Source of the DNA: Xenorhabdus budapestensis
Lineage (GTDB): Bacteria; Pseudomonadota; Gammaproteobacteria; Enterobacterales; Enterobacteriaceae
Assembly (NCBI RefSeq): GCF_002632465.1
Contig: NZ_NIBS01000010.1
Span: forward strand, 82,132 to 146,131
Direction: 5' to 3'
DNA: 64,000 bases
This document shows, piece after piece, positions 31,036 to 41,905 of this stretch. The stretch's first letter is position 1. Every line of letters starts with the position of its first letter. Below the pieces are notes generated by a model. That model worked only from the letters and a program-made list of their open reading frames with translations, was not told the DNA's origin and made no database searches. Position numbers and translations under genes: made by a program.

Positions 31036-31401
31036 TTATTTTCTTTCTTCAAGAGGAGAATAACGTGACTCTATTTTAACGTTAACATAAAAGTCACCGG
31101 AATTATCTTTATGATGAGTATCTAAAAATAAAAGAGTTAATTCGCCATCTATGGGAACTGTCTTGTGGAGTACACCATTGCCAATTTCATAGGTCTTATC
31201 ACCAATTTTTGCAACTAAAGCACCACCTGAAAGATTAGGAGGACGCCCTTGAGGAGCAGACCACAGATTCGGACGGTTGTCATTGGCAATTTTCACCCAT
31301 CCTGAAGCAATGATAGATATTACATCTCCTTTTTGGAGTACAAGCCCTGTCGGTTGACCTTGCGCTAGTTTGCCGGGAACAGTTCCAGACCAATCATACA
31401 T
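31036..31401 (-). CDS. LecA (PA-I)-like galactophilic lectin
   Basis: A 121-residue protein homologous to the galactose-binding lectin LecA/PA-IL of Pseudomonas aeruginosa and to Photorhabdus PllA-type lectins. Matches include the start YDWSGTVPG, then LQKGDVISIIASGWVKIA, GGALVAKIGDKTYEIG and GELTLLFLDTHHKDNSGDFYVNV. LecA binds galactose through one Ca ion held by an Asp-x3-Thr-x2-Asn-Asn loop. Here the loop reads D-THHK-DNSG, about two residues shorter, with Asp-Asn in place of Asn-Asn and no clear Thr match. Calcium and sugar binding may therefore differ. No signal peptide, as in LecA. It stands alone with its own terminator. Confidence 0.85.
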   Translation of the reverse strand: MYDWSGTVPGKLAQGQPTGLVLQKGDVISIIASGWVKIANDNRPNLWSAPQGRPPNLSGGALVAKIGDKTYEIGNGVLHKTVPIDGELTLLFLDTHHKDNSGDFYVNVKIESRYSPLEERK

Positions 31402-31741
31402 AGTATTACCTCCAATTATGTTTTTATAACTTCATGAAGGCGGGATACTTCTCCGCCTGTGAACATCAATAAACTGGTTCATCAATACTGGAGAATGTTT
31501 CTTGGGTTAGGGTGGCACAGAATGGCTGAGAGGACATCAATAAAATCCATTCCCATTGGTGATAAAATTTGGCAAAGATGCTTCCTCTTCGTCTTTTAAC
31601 CATTTGATTTAATTAACTTCCGTCTCTCTGACAGAATTAAGTAAGACGAGTGAAAACTTTCGCGTAACTTTTAGGAAACACTATAAATCTTTGATTAAAC
31701 TTAATTATAGCAAATCGTTAGAATTAAAAAGCTCTTTAAAA
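31402..31741. other. Intergenic region upstream of the LecA-like gene
   Basis: About 340 bases with no supported gene. It should contain the promoter of the minus-strand lectin; no clear motif can be assigned. Near 31729 it has AGCTCTTTAAAAA, resembling an rRNA-leader boxA, just before the inverted-repeat segment that starts at 31742. Confidence 0.4.
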
Positions 31742-32025
31742 ACAAGATGATATAAAACAGTGAGAAGCGCAGTGATTACCCGCTGCGTGTCGTTGGTTTG
31801 ATGAGATGGCACTATCGGTGATGTTATTGCGAAAAGATCAGGAGATCACGGTTACGGGAAAATCTTCTTACTGGCAGGGCTATCAGTTGGCTGCTACCTC
31901 AATCGCTTAATAGGTTCCGACGAATAGCGTCGCAACCTCTTCACAAGGTCGGAACGTTTGGCGTACTGACCAGCTCACTACCGACAATACTCGTTAGCAG
32001 CACTCTGTTGATGTTCTCATCTTGT
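31742..32025. repeat. 284-bp segment flanked by 9-bp inverted repeats, possibly structured
   Basis: ACAAGATGA (31742-31750) and TCATCTTGT (32017-32025) are perfect inverted ends. The interior is less AT-rich than its flanks. It contains GTTCCGAC/GTCGGAAC (31914-31921 with 31948-31955) and a nested CGACG/CGTCG pair. No long ORF spans it. It could be a MITE-like element, a phage-derived relic or a structured RNA. No transposase or reverse transcriptase is nearby. Confidence 0.4.
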
Positions 32026-32105
32026 GCTGTGTTTATATAGTTATGCAACTATCTGTGTATAAATAATTATATAAATACCAAAGAAAAATTAAATAAACAT
32101 AAAAT

Positions 32106-33047
32106 TTAATTATCTGAATTCATTAAAATTAAATCCTTTATGCTTAGATCATACGGTGTGATCTGGTATACATAGTAATTAAGCCAATTTGAAAATAATA
32201 AATGTCCGTGACTACGCCATGTTGCAACAGGCTTATTTTCTGGATCATTATTCGGAAAATAATTGGCCGGTAACACAGGTGCTAACCCAGCAATTTGATC
32301 ACGCTGATATTCTGCTGCTAATGTTCCAACATCATATTCTGGATGCCCCGTGACAAATACCAACCTTTTATCTTTACTAGCAAACAAATAAACACCAGCT
32401 TCCTCTGAACTAGCCAAAATATCTAGATCTGTATGCTCACGAATAGCTGACTCCGGAAAATCAGCAAAACGTGAATGAGGAGCCCAAAATGATTCATCAA
32501 ACCCTCTGGTCAATAGTGCAAAAGGATCCAGAATTGTATGAGAATAAACACCTGATAGTTTAATTGTTCGTGTATATTTAGGGAGGTTATAAAGAATGTT
32601 TAACGCGGCCTGAACGGCCCAACAAACGAAAAGTGTTGAAGTCACATGACACTTAGCCCAATTGATAATTTTTTCAATTTCTTGCCAATAAGTAACATCT
32701 TCAAATTTTACTAATCCCAAAGGAGCACCTGTTACGATCAAACCATCAAAATTTTGGTCTCTTATGGATTCAAAATCACAATAAAAATTATCCAAATGTT
32801 CTGCTGGCGTATTTTTACATTGGTGATTGTTTATTCGCAGCAACTGAATATCAATCTGTAACGGTGAATTGGACAATAGCCTGATAAATTGATTCTCCGT
32901 TTCTATCTTCTTTGGCATAAGATTCAACAACAATACCTTTAAGGGACGAATATCTTGAATATTCGCCCTTGTTGATGTCATGACAAAGATATTTTCATTG
33001 CGAAGAAAATTAACTGCTGGCAGTTCATCTGGTACACGAATTGGCAT
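32106..33047 (-). CDS. metA: Homoserine O-succinyltransferase MetA
   Basis: A 313-residue enzyme that acylates homoserine in the first step of methionine synthesis. Its glutamine-amidotransferase-like fold has [12 protein letters not shown] early, [20 protein letters not shown], the nucleophile Cys in [11 protein letters not shown] (about 142), and [15 protein letters not shown] with the catalytic His and Glu (about 235-237). The length is close to E. coli MetA (309). It lies upstream of aceBAK on the same strand, the E. coli order, but with the LecA-like gene in between. On the other side it meets mazG, not an E. coli neighbour. Confidence 0.96.
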   Translation of the reverse strand: MPIRVPDELPAVNFLRNENIFVMTSTRANIQDIRPLKVLLLNLMPKKIETENQFIRLLSNSPLQIDIQLLRINNHQCKNTPAEHLDNFYCDFESIRDQNFDGLIVTGAPLGLVKFEDVTYWQEIEKIINWAKCHVTSTLFVCWAVQAALNILYNLPKYTRTIKLSGVYSHTILDPFALLTRGFDESFWAPHSRFADFPESAIREHTDLDILASSEEAGVYLFASKDKRLVFVTGHPEYDVGTLAAEYQRDQIAGLAPVLPANYFPNNDPENKPVATWRSHGHLLFSNWLNYYVYQITPYDLSIKDLILMNSDN

Positions 33048-33402
33048 TGTCTAAACCTCAATTATTCCACATATATCCAGCCTTCTAGATAGCCAAATCT
33101 AACCTAGGTATGGGGATAATGTCGAGTTCTTGTACGCAAATTGAAATTATTTCATTCTATGAAATAAGAAATAGTAATAAAAAATCAAACGCAAAAAAGC
33201 CATTCGGTTCACGAGTTCGTCAAGCGAGAGGGTTTCTGGCGGAAAAGTCTGGAGAGGGGATATTCTTAACATGGTGACAAGCGCCGTTTGGTGAACAGAA
33301 CTTGATTAAATCAAAGTGCCGAATAAAAAAACCACATTTTGTCAATAACCTGAAACCGCTTTCAAAGCGGTTTCAGTGTTATAACAAACATGTAATCTAT
33401 CC
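33048..33402. other. metA-mazG intergenic region and probable synteny breakpoint
   Basis: 355 bases. In E. coli mazG is followed by pyrG and eno; here it is followed by metA. A perfect 13-bp stem (CTGAAACCGCTTT / AAAGCGGTTTCAG) at 33350-33376 follows mazG and may end the relA-mazG transcript. I see no convincing MetJ box array, tRNA or mobile-element end at the junction. Confidence 0.5.
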
Positions 33403-34203
33403 CTAAATTTGCTGTTTTTTTACCCTCTGCCACATCGCTTCCATTTGATCCAATGTGGCAGTTTCCAATGACAATCCTTTATCATGAATCAATTTTTCAA
33501 CATTGCGAAAACGGCTGTCAAATTTCTGACAAGCTTTTTGTAACACCATTTCAGGTTTATGCCCTAAATGACGGGAGAAATTGACGACTGCAAACAGTAA
33601 ATCGCCAAGTTCTTCCTCTACGCGCGCTTTATCCACAACAGCCTGTTTCACTTCATCCATAACCTCGTCGATCTCTTCATAAACTTTATCCAGAACGGGC
33701 CCGACGGTGTCCCAATCAAAACCAACGGAAGCACAGCGTTTTTGGATTTTATAGGCTTTCATCAATGCGGGCAGACTGGCAGGAATATCATCCAGTACGG
33801 AATGTTGATCTTTTTCCGCTCTTTCCGCAGTCTTGCGCTGTTCCCAGCTACCAATGGCCTCTTCACTGTTGATACCTGATTGTTGATTGAAGATATGAGG
33901 ATGCCTGCGTTCTAGCTTGTCGCAAACCGCCTCGCAAATATCGTCGAAATCAAACAATTGCTGCTCTTTTCCCATCTGGGCATAAAAGACAATGTGAAAC
34001 AACAAATCACCCAACTCTTCTTTCAGAGCATTGTTATCATTGCGCTCAATGGCATCAATGACTTCATAGGTTTCTTCCAGCGTGTACGGGGCAATAGTAG
34101 AAGAAGTTTGTACCTTATCCCATGGGCAACCATGTTGGGGATGGCGCAGTCGCGCCATAATTCCTTTAAGACGTTCAATCGAAGTTAAATTTATCTTATC
34201 CAT
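33403..34203 (-). CDS. mazG: Nucleoside triphosphate pyrophosphohydrolase MazG
   Basis: A 266-residue all-alpha NTP pyrophosphatase that hydrolyses NTPs and dNTPs to monophosphates and limits ppGpp effects during starvation. Two MazG repeats are visible, the first with GCPWDKVQT and ETYEVIDAIERNDNNALKEELGDLLFHIVFY (ExxE...ExxD metal site, about 40-80), the second with EEIDEV, VEEELGDLLFAVVNFSRHL (about 170-210). It starts 7 bases after relA on the same strand, so the ppGpp synthase and this enzyme are made together. Confidence 0.95.
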   Translation of the reverse strand: MDKINLTSIERLKGIMARLRHPQHGCPWDKVQTSSTIAPYTLEETYEVIDAIERNDNNALKEELGDLLFHIVFYAQMGKEQQLFDFDDICEAVCDKLERRHPHIFNQQSGINSEEAIGSWEQRKTAERAEKDQHSVLDDIPASLPALMKAYKIQKRCASVGFDWDTVGPVLDKVYEEIDEVMDEVKQAVVDKARVEEELGDLLFAVVNFSRHLGHKPEMVLQKACQKFDSRFRNVEKLIHDKGLSLETATLDQMEAMWQRVKKQQI

Positions 34204-34209
34204 ATTTTT

Positions 34210-36447
34210 TTAATCACCGTGCAGGCGTCTGGCTTCAATTACATCAGACAGTTGGTTGAGTTTTGCTAGCACTCGCCCCAACACCTGTAAATTATAAATC
34301 TCAATGTTCATATCAATCGTAGCCAGTTGCTGCTTCACATCGCTGCGGCTACTGACACCGAGCACATTGACTTTCTCATTGGCGAGTATCGTAGTGATAT
34401 CACGTAGTAATCCGCTACGGTCATTAGCAATTACCCGCACTACAAGAGAATAACCACTGGAGTAACTCTCTCCCCACACGGCATCCACCACCCGTTCTGG
34501 TGCACTGATTTCCAGCTCAGCCAATTGATCACAGCTTGCTCTGTGGATGGAAATTCCGCGTCCACGTGTAATAAACCCAACAATATCATCTCCAGGGATC
34601 GGCTGGCAGCAACGGGCAATATGGTGCATCAGATTGCCAACACCCTCTACGACAACCCGGCCATTGTCTTTTTGCATATTGCGCGGAGAGTATGTTTTGT
34701 TCTCCAGACTACGGAGTGCCTCACGATCTGCTTCTTCTGCCGTGGTTTTATTGAATTTGCTTTGCAGGAAATTCGCCAATTGGTGAATACGGATATCCCC
34801 CACACCGATACTAGCCAGAACTTCTTCCAACGAATTCACGTTATAGCGGGCAATAAGTTCTTTTTCGGCCTCTTTAAGCGTGACGCCTAAATGTGTCAGT
34901 TCATTGTCCAACATCTGGCGTCCGGCAATAATGTTCTTATCACGATCTTGCTTACGGAACCAGTTATGGATCTTCGCCCGTCCACGGCTGGTAGTGACAT
35001 AGCCAAGGTTCGGATTCAGCCAGTCACGGCTTGGATTGGGATGTTTCTGGGTGATGATTTCAATCTGATCCCCCATCTGGAGCTGATAACTAAACGGCAC
35101 AATCCTCCCGCCAATTTTCGCCCCAATGCAGCGATGACCGACATCGCTGTGAATATGATAAGCAAAATCCAGCGGGGTTGAACCAGTCGGTAAATCAATC
35201 ACATCCCCTTTTGGTGTGAAAACATAAACACGATCATCAAATACCTGACTGCGGACTTCATCCAGCATCTCGCCGGTATCTGCCATTTCCTCCTGCCATG
35301 CGATTAGTTTCCGCAACCATGCAATCCGGCTTTCATAACTGCCTGATTTACCAACACCAATCGCTGTACCTTCTTTATATTTCCAGTGGGCGGCTACTCC
35401 AAGCTCAGAATCATCATGCATCTGACGGGTGCGGATTTGGATTTCAAGTGTTTTACCGTTTGGCCCCAGTACCACGGTATGGATTGATTGATAACCGTTT
35501 GGTTTCGGGTTAGCAACATAATCATCAAATTCATCCGGCAGATGACGATAGTGAGTATGTACTATCCCCAATGCCGCATAGCAATCCTGCAACCGTTCAA
35601 CGACAATACGGACTGCACGCACATCAAACAGTTCATCAAAAGAGAGGGATTTTTTCTGCATCTTACGCCAGATGCTATAAATATGTTTAGGACGCCCGTA
35701 AATATCTGCGGAGATCCCTTCTTTGAGCATATACCGGCGTAAAGTCGTGACAAATTTTTTTATATATTGCTCACGATCAATTCTGCGTTCATGTAAAAGA
35801 TTAGCTATTTTTTTATATTCATCAGGATGCAGGTAACGGAAGCAAAAATCTTCCAGCTCCCATTTTAACTGACCAATACCTAGCCGGTTGGCAAGAGGTG
35901 CATAGATATTGGAACACTCTTTTGCGACCAATACCCGTTCATCTTCACTGGCATCTTTTACTTCCCGCAAGTAGGCAATCCGCTCTGCCAATTTAATAAC
36001 CACACAACGAAAATCTTCCACCATAGCCAGCAACATACGACGTACATTATCCACTTGTGTCGAGCAAGTGGAATCCGTATGAGTGGCTTTTAACTGGCGG
36101 ATAGCATCCATTTCCAGCACACCATGCACCAGATCTGTGATGGATTTGCCAAAGGTTTCTGTCACTATTTCATTGCTGAGTATCTTGGCATCAAGAAAGG
36201 GAAAAAGCAGTGCTGCACGCATACTGTCATTATCCATACTCAATGTAGACAGGATTTCTACCATTTCAACACCGCGCCACAACAGTAGCTCTGCATTGGG
36301 ATAATCCTGAACCCTCTCGTAACAGTAATGCCATGTTTCAGCTAATTTTTCACTGGATTGTGGATTAACAATGTTTAAACTCGCGATCCAATTATCGACA
36401 GCAAATTCACCTGCTGGTGTGATATGAGCACTTCTTACCGCAACCAT
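34210..36447 (-). CDS. relA: (p)ppGpp synthetase I RelA
   Basis: A 745-residue ribosome-associated enzyme that makes (p)ppGpp when uncharged tRNA enters the A site. The N-terminal hydrolase domain is degenerate (FPFLDA in place of the His-Asp motif), as in RelA rather than SpoT. The synthetase has DEFDDYVANPKPNGYQSIH (ExDD, about 265-285) and EIQIRT. TGS (about 405-470), a Cys/His-containing zinc-finger region (HIARCCQPIPGDDIVG) and a C-terminal ACT/RRM domain follow. It sits between rlmD and mazG, the conserved order. Confidence 0.97.
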   Translation of the reverse strand: MVAVRSAHITPAGEFAVDNWIASLNIVNPQSSEKLAETWHYCYERVQDYPNAELLLWRGVEMVEILSTLSMDNDSMRAALLFPFLDAKILSNEIVTETFGKSITDLVHGVLEMDAIRQLKATHTDSTCSTQVDNVRRMLLAMVEDFRCVVIKLAERIAYLREVKDASEDERVLVAKECSNIYAPLANRLGIGQLKWELEDFCFRYLHPDEYKKIANLLHERRIDREQYIKKFVTTLRRYMLKEGISADIYGRPKHIYSIWRKMQKKSLSFDELFDVRAVRIVVERLQDCYAALGIVHTHYRHLPDEFDDYVANPKPNGYQSIHTVVLGPNGKTLEIQIRTRQMHDDSELGVAAHWKYKEGTAIGVGKSGSYESRIAWLRKLIAWQEEMADTGEMLDEVRSQVFDDRVYVFTPKGDVIDLPTGSTPLDFAYHIHSDVGHRCIGAKIGGRIVPFSYQLQMGDQIEIITQKHPNPSRDWLNPNLGYVTTSRGRAKIHNWFRKQDRDKNIIAGRQMLDNELTHLGVTLKEAEKELIARYNVNSLEEVLASIGVGDIRIHQLANFLQSKFNKTTAEEADREALRSLENKTYSPRNMQKDNGRVVVEGVGNLMHHIARCCQPIPGDDIVGFITRGRGISIHRASCDQLAELEISAPERVVDAVWGESYSSGYSLVVRVIANDRSGLLRDITTILANEKVNVLGVSSRSDVKQQLATIDMNIEIYNLQVLGRVLAKLNQLSDVIEARRLHGD

Positions 36448-36470
36448 AATTTCTCCCTACTCGATGGTCA

Positions 36471-37847
36471 TCAGCTCACGGCAGAGCAGAACAGTGCCAT
36501 GGACTCTAGATGACCAGTGTGCGGAAACATATCCAGCATCCGCACACTAACAAGATGATAACCGGCCTCTAGCAAAACTTTGCTGTCCCGCGCCAAAGTT
36601 GTGGGATTACAAGAAACGTAAACCACTTTTTCAGGGGCCAGTTTTACTATATGTGACATGACGCCCGCAGCACCGGCGCGGGCAGGATCCAACAATACTT
36701 TATTGAACCCCTGCGCAGCCCAAGGCTGCTGGTGAATATCTGATTCCAGATTTTCGTGGAAAAAACTGACGTTATTAAGTCCATTTAGCCGAGCATTATA
36801 CTGCCCACTTGCAACTAATGCCGCAACTCCTTCCACACCGACAACTGCTTGTACTTTAGTAGCTATCGGCAGTGTAAAGTTCCCCATTCCGCAGAAAAGA
36901 TCTAATACCCGGTCGTCTGGCTGTAAGTCCAGCCATGACAGAGCCTGAGCCACCATTTTTTGGTTAACTTCATCATTAACCTGAATAAAATCCCGCGGAC
37001 TGAAAACCAACTTCAAACCACCCACCTGATACCACGGCTCAGATTGTCCTTCCGCTAAATGTTCAGGAGAGAGAGATTCTGGAGACCATGCTCCAAGAAA
37101 CAACCGCTCAAGGGATTTTTCATCGCCAGCCAGATAAATCGCTACCTTATACTGCTCAGAAAAAATGCGCAGTGTGTCTCTGTCTTCATGCTTTATGAGG
37201 TCAAGATGACGCAAAACAACTAATGGGCCATTATTCGCCAAAACTAATTCAACATGCCCCAGTCGCTTAACTGCTTTCAGGCTGTTTAAACATTGAGACA
37301 ATGGCTGTAACAATTTTTCCAGCTCAGAGTGCATTACCGGACAATGTTTAACATCCACCAAATCGTTGGACTGGCTCTGACGAAAGCCCATCAATAACTT
37401 ACGTTGTTTGACTTGATATTGCAGACCGAGCCTTGCCCGACGCCGATACCCGTATTCCGGGCTGTGGATAATGGGCTGAGCACTGATACTGACCCCTGTT
37501 TCCCGCTGGATCAGATGTTCAAGCACATCGGCTTTAGTTTTAGCTTGTAATTCAACAGCAACATGTTGCTGTTGACAACCTCCACACACCTTGAAATGCG
37601 GGCAGCGCGGATCCACACGAAATGGGCTGTCTGATAACCGTTTTACTACCTTAGCTTTAGCAAACTGGCGTTTTTCTTCTGTCAATTGGATTTGTGCCTG
37701 CTCACCGGGCAATAGCCCCGGGATAAAAATCGTTTTTCCTTGATGATGACGGGCAATACCCTGCCCTTGAGCATCAAGATTATCTGCGGTAACTGAAATA
37801 ATACCTAGGTTTACGGAGCGGCGGTTTGGGGAGTAAAATTGCACCAT
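36471..37847 (-). CDS. rlmD: 23S rRNA (uracil-1939-C5)-methyltransferase RlmD
   Basis: A 458-residue SAM-dependent enzyme that methylates U1939 of 23S rRNA. It has an N-terminal TRAM RNA-binding domain, a [4Fe-4S] cluster motif [14 protein letters not shown] (about 83-96), SAM-binding [14 protein letters not shown] (about 310-323) and the catalytic Cys in [17 protein letters not shown] 37847 ([10 protein letters not shown]) aligns with E. coli AQFYSAKRRT; the longer frame to 37889 overlaps barA. It is divergent from barA with about 53 bp between starts, as in E. coli. Confidence 0.95.
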   Translation of the reverse strand: MVQFYSPNRRSVNLGIISVTADNLDAQGQGIARHHQGKTIFIPGLLPGEQAQIQLTEEKRQFAKAKVVKRLSDSPFRVDPRCPHFKVCGGCQQQHVAVELQAKTKADVLEHLIQRETGVSISAQPIIHSPEYGYRRRARLGLQYQVKQRKLLMGFRQSQSNDLVDVKHCPVMHSELEKLLQPLSQCLNSLKAVKRLGHVELVLANNGPLVVLRHLDLIKHEDRDTLRIFSEQYKVAIYLAGDEKSLERLFLGAWSPESLSPEHLAEGQSEPWYQVGGLKLVFSPRDFIQVNDEVNQKMVAQALSWLDLQPDDRVLDLFCGMGNFTLPIATKVQAVVGVEGVAALVASGQYNARLNGLNNVSFFHENLESDIHQQPWAAQGFNKVLLDPARAGAAGVMSHIVKLAPEKVVYVSCNPTTLARDSKVLLEAGYHLVSVRMLDMFPHTGHLESMALFCSAVS

Positions 37848-37900
37848 GATTCTGACTGACTTTGAAAAATTGAGTTTTGATTTTCCCACAATGGACGCTT

Positions 37901-40240
37901 ATGACCAAATATAGCCTACGCACCCGTATGATGAGCCTGATTTTGGTTCCTGTTCTACTGGTCGGAACGCTTGTGAGTATATCATTTATCTCATACCGCT
38001 ATTATGAGTTGAAGAGCCTGATAGTCCGTAGTGGGATCAGCATTATTGAACCTTTATCCATTGCCAGTGAGGTAGGGATAAATCTGGATAACAGTAAGCG
38101 CGTAAAATCATTGATAAATAGCCTTCATCACCGCAATTCCGAAATCGTTATGGCTATTGCAATTTTCGATGAACATCATAAATTATTCGAAATTTCCAAT
38201 GATAAATATGATGTCGATCTGCTGCGCCTCAGGCCAAATGACCCTATACCGACAACACTGACTAAAGAGGAAGATAGTAACAGTATTGTCCTGAAAATGC
38301 CGATTATCTCGGAAACCAGCTCTTCTCAGGAGGAGCGCAATGCTATCAACAATGCAACTCCTATCGGTTATATTGCCATTGATCTGGATTTACGGGCTGC
38401 CCAGCTTCAGCAATACAAAGAAATCGCAACATCTATCATTCTGCTTATCCTTTGCCTTGGAGGCACTGCGCTGTTTGCCCACATTTTGGTACGTAAGGTG
38501 ACAGAACCCCTGGATTGTATGGTGAAAGCGGTTAACCGTATCCGTCAGGGGCAGTTAGACACGAGAATCACGGGTGCCATGCCGGGAGAATTGTCTGCAC
38601 TCCAGAACGGGATCAATACGGTGGCAAAATCCCTGTTAAAGTATAAAGATGAAATGCAGCTGCATATCGATCAAGCCACTTCTGACCTGCAAATTACGAT
38701 GGAGCAGTTGGAAATCCAAAATGTTGAGCTGACTATTGCCAAGAAACGGGCACAAGAAGCGGTCAGGATCAAAACAGAATTTCTGGCGAATATGTCCCAC
38801 GAATTACGCACGCCACTCAACGGCGTTATTGGATTTACCCGCCAGATGTTGAAAACATCAATAACATCCCAACAGGCTGAATATCTTTATGTCATTGAAC
38901 GTTCAGCTAATAATCTGCTGAAAATTATCAATGACATTCTGGATTTTTCACGTCTGGAGTCCAATAAACTGGTATTGGATCAGGTTCCTTTTCTGCTGCG
39001 TGACACCGTCAACGAAGTTATCGAATTGCTGGCACCTTCTGCCAATGTGAAAAATCTTCCTCTGTATCATTACATTGATGACAAGTTGCCAAATCTGATG
39101 ATTGGTGATCCCATGCGCTTGCAGCAAATACTCACTAACTTAATTGGCAATGCCATAAAATTCACGGATAAAGGCAGTATTACGCTGGAAATCAAACTGC
39201 GTCAGCATATGGTACACATTGATTTTACCGTGACCGATACCGGCATCGGTATTAAATCAGAATATCGCCCTATTCTGTTTCAGGCGTTCAATCAGGCTGA
39301 TGCGAGTATCACCCGCCATTATGGTGGTACTGGGTTAGGATTGAGTATCACCAAAAAACTGGTGAATGAAATGAACGGAGAAATCGATTTTACCAGCGAG
39401 CCAACTAAAGGGACGGTATTTTATTTTGATATCTGGCTGGAAAAAGAAGATATCCTGTCGGGCTTTTTGCCAGAACGTTTGCCTCAGCCTCCTGTGCTCC
39501 CCCGTTTGTCCATGACAGTAATGGCAGTAGATGATAACCCGGCCAATTTGAAATTAATTGGCACACTCTTAAATGAGCAAGTGGAAAACACCATTTTATG
39601 CAGTAGTGGTATGGAAGCCCTGCAAATGGCGGAGAAACACCCATTAGACCTCATTCTGATGGATATTCAAATGGCAGATATGGATGGCATTCAAACTTCA
39701 GAACAGATCCATCAACTACCTGAGCATAAACAGACACCGATTATTGCTGTCACTGCTTTTCCCTGTGATGAAACTCGCAACAGAGTCCATTCACCTTTTA
39801 CCGACTGTCTGTCTAAACCATTGGATGAAGTTCGCTTAAAAGCCCTGCTGAATCAATACAGCCTGACAAAAAAGCCACAAGCTATCGATTGGCGGCTGGC
39901 CTTACAGCAAACGGCCGGAAAAGAATCATTAGCGAGGGAAATGTTGGAGATGTTCGTGCAATCTCTGCCAGAAATGAAGACTATGATTGAGCAGGCTTTA
40001 ACTTCAGAGGGTGAATCCCACCGCAAACAATTTGCTCATCACGTTCATAAATTACATGGTAGCTGTTGCTACAACGGTGTCCCCAAGCTAAAAGCGATTT
40101 GTGAACTTATTGAAAAGCAGTTGAAACAGGAGACTCCACTGGCCGATTTAGAGCCAGAATTGCTGGAGTTCATTGACGAGATCAACCACATTATTGCGGC
40201 AGCTCCTGATATATTAAGAACTGCCAAGATACTTACTTAG
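37901..40240 (+). CDS. barA: Hybrid sensor histidine kinase BarA, short form
   Basis: The membrane sensor kinase that phosphorylates UvrY and so controls CsrB/C RNAs, carbon use and virulence switching. Two membrane segments (about 10-32 and 169-190) flank the periplasmic sensor. HAMP, HisKA ([15 protein letters not shown], His near 300), HATPase (N, G1, G2 boxes, GGTGLGLSI) and a receiver ([28 protein letters not shown], Asp near 588) follow. HPt is last ([14 protein letters not shown]). The protein is 779 residues against 918 in E. coli. The roughly 130-residue segment between HATPase and receiver is missing. The last 8 bases overlap dgt, which converges. ATG 37901 aligns with E. coli MTNYSLRARMM. 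Confidence 0.95.
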   Translation: MTKYSLRTRMMSLILVPVLLVGTLVSISFISYRYYELKSLIVRSGISIIEPLSIASEVGINLDNSKRVKSLINSLHHRNSEIVMAIAIFDEHHKLFEISNDKYDVDLLRLRPNDPIPTTLTKEEDSNSIVLKMPIISETSSSQEERNAINNATPIGYIAIDLDLRAAQLQQYKEIATSIILLILCLGGTALFAHILVRKVTEPLDCMVKAVNRIRQGQLDTRITGAMPGELSALQNGINTVAKSLLKYKDEMQLHIDQATSDLQITMEQLEIQNVELTIAKKRAQEAVRIKTEFLANMSHELRTPLNGVIGFTRQMLKTSITSQQAEYLYVIERSANNLLKIINDILDFSRLESNKLVLDQVPFLLRDTVNEVIELLAPSANVKNLPLYHYIDDKLPNLMIGDPMRLQQILTNLIGNAIKFTDKGSITLEIKLRQHMVHIDFTVTDTGIGIKSEYRPILFQAFNQADASITRHYGGTGLGLSITKKLVNEMNGEIDFTSEPTKGTVFYFDIWLEKEDILSGFLPERLPQPPVLPRLSMTVMAVDDNPANLKLIGTLLNEQVENTILCSSGMEALQMAEKHPLDLILMDIQMADMDGIQTSEQIHQLPEHKQTPIIAVTAFPCDETRNRVHSPFTDCLSKPLDEVRLKALLNQYSLTKKPQAIDWRLALQQTAGKESLAREMLEMFVQSLPEMKTMIEQALTSEGESHRKQFAHHVHKLHGSCCYNGVPKLKAICELIEKQLKQETPLADLEPELLEFIDEINHIIAAAPDILRTAKILT

Positions 40241-41768
40241 ATACCATAAATTTACGATATTCCTCGTAAGCATAATGGTCTGTCATACCACTGATGTAAT
40301 CCTGAATAAGACGAGCACGATAGTAAAATTCGAGCACATCTTTCTCAGCTTCATCAATGGCGGTGATCCCCTCCACTGCCTCGTTATAAGCCAGCCGATG
40401 TTTGTTAGAAAGTTTGTGCAACAAGCGCGTTTCAATAAAATATTTTTTGTGGAAATTATTTCGGTGTAACTCCAGAAAATCCTGTCGTGATAATTCCAGC
40501 AATGGGCTATATACATTCAACAAGCCAGTAATAATTCGGTAGCCCTGCAACTCCAGCTCTTCCACTTCCTGGTGATTAAATACCCGCTTCCGCGTAACGC
40601 TTTTTAATGTGCTTAACAAACGGTGCTCTTCACCGTTAGCTTCCAGCAAAGCCTGATTGAAAGTTCCTGCGTAAATTTCAGGCAGATGATCAATAAAACG
40701 TTGAGCCGTATAGGGAACTAGCCGCCCTGTGATAAACACGCGCAGATACATAAAAAACTGTTCATGAATATTACGGCGGGCTTCATTATTGGTTGTTTTT
40801 TTATAAGCCTGAGTAACTGTGAATTCAAACAGATCACCTTTTCTGTGACCTCCATTTTCCTCCCACTCCTGTTTCAAATATCCCACCAATTGCTCAACAT
40901 TGAAAATACCCTTTTCAACAGCATCATCCAGATCTGCAATACAATAAGAGATATCATCTGCGGCCTCCATAATATATGTCAGTGGAAAACGGCAGAATTC
41001 CTCTAATTGCAGCTCTTCTTTTAATTCACCGATAAAACTGTCTTCTGACCAGTAATAACCTTTTTTCTTCATCAGATAACTGAATTCTGCCGGAGATTCT
41101 TCAAGGCGGTAGGCCGGGCAGGTGTATTTCAGAATACAGCCGATTTGGGCATAAGTCAGATTCAGTTTAAGCAGACTATGCGCCAGCCGGATAGCCTGGG
41201 CATTACCTTCAAACTGGCATAGATCCATACGTAATTGGCGACGGAACAGATCTTTTTCCTCTTCACCACATAAACGTAACGCTGCGACCTGACATTTATC
41301 TTGTCGATTGGCATGTTCAGCGGACTCAGGCAAATATTCAGGATCGAGCCGACGGGAAAACCAATCCTTAATTGCCGCTTCACCAAAATGACCAAATGGG
41401 GGATTGCCGATATCGTGCATCAAACAGGCCATCTCAATCAGGCTTTCAAAAGCAATTAAACGCTCATTCAGGCCATATTTTTCCAATAAATTCTGTTTTG
41501 CCAATTCTGCAATAATAGTTTTTGAGATATAACGGCCAATCTGCTGGACTTCCAATGAATGGGTTAATCGACTGCGCACGGCTGCATTACGTTCCAATGG
41601 AAACACTTGGGTTTTCTGCTGCAAGCGCCGAATGGCTGCTGAATTGATGATCCGCCCGCGATCACTTTCAAACTGACGATTTACCTGATCTTCATCGGCA
41701 GAATGTATGGAAGAGTGTCTATATTTACGCTGGAAATTCAATTTTTGCTTGAAATCAATCTTAGGCAT
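40233..41768 (-). CDS. dgt: dGTP triphosphohydrolase Dgt
   Basis: A 511-residue HD-domain enzyme that hydrolyses dGTP to deoxyguanosine and triphosphate. The metal-binding block is [18 protein letters not shown] (about 113-130), preceded by [15 protein letters not shown] (His of the HD set). A later region [20 protein letters not shown] supplies the final Asp. ATG 41768 ([12 protein letters not shown]) aligns with E. coli MAQIDFRKKINW. It is divergent from mtnN, and its 3' end overlaps that of barA by 8 bp. Confidence 0.95.
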   Translation of the reverse strand: MPKIDFKQKLNFQRKYRHSSIHSADEDQVNRQFESDRGRIINSAAIRRLQQKTQVFPLERNAAVRSRLTHSLEVQQIGRYISKTIIAELAKQNLLEKYGLNERLIAFESLIEMACLMHDIGNPPFGHFGEAAIKDWFSRRLDPEYLPESAEHANRQDKCQVAALRLCGEEEKDLFRRQLRMDLCQFEGNAQAIRLAHSLLKLNLTYAQIGCILKYTCPAYRLEESPAEFSYLMKKKGYYWSEDSFIGELKEELQLEEFCRFPLTYIMEAADDISYCIADLDDAVEKGIFNVEQLVGYLKQEWEENGGHRKGDLFEFTVTQAYKKTTNNEARRNIHEQFFMYLRVFITGRLVPYTAQRFIDHLPEIYAGTFNQALLEANGEEHRLLSTLKSVTRKRVFNHQEVEELELQGYRIITGLLNVYSPLLELSRQDFLELHRNNFHKKYFIETRLLHKLSNKHRLAYNEAVEGITAIDEAEKDVLEFYYRARLIQDYISGMTDHYAYEEYRKFMVSK

Positions 41769-41905
41769 CAATCCCCCCATACCGAATAATACGATTATTT
41801 ATGGCCGGAATATCCGGCAAACAGTTATTCAATGATACACTTCGGTTTAAATCAGGCCTATTCTGGTAGGCGCAACCCATTAATAACAAAAGTGAGTATG
41901 ACACA

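Noticed and set aside
31800-31912. Short frame around MALSVMLLRKDQ inside the inverted-repeat segment
   Set aside because: Only 34 codons, no clear binding site, and no supported family; it may be a phage relic but cannot be called.
31742-32025. Retron ncRNA
   Set aside because: Inverted ends and size fit, but neither flank encodes a reverse transcriptase or effector: the LecA-like gene and metA are the neighbours.
33048-33130. MetJ operator array upstream of metA
   Set aside because: TTCTAGATA and nearby words only weakly resemble AGACGTCT boxes and do not repeat in register.
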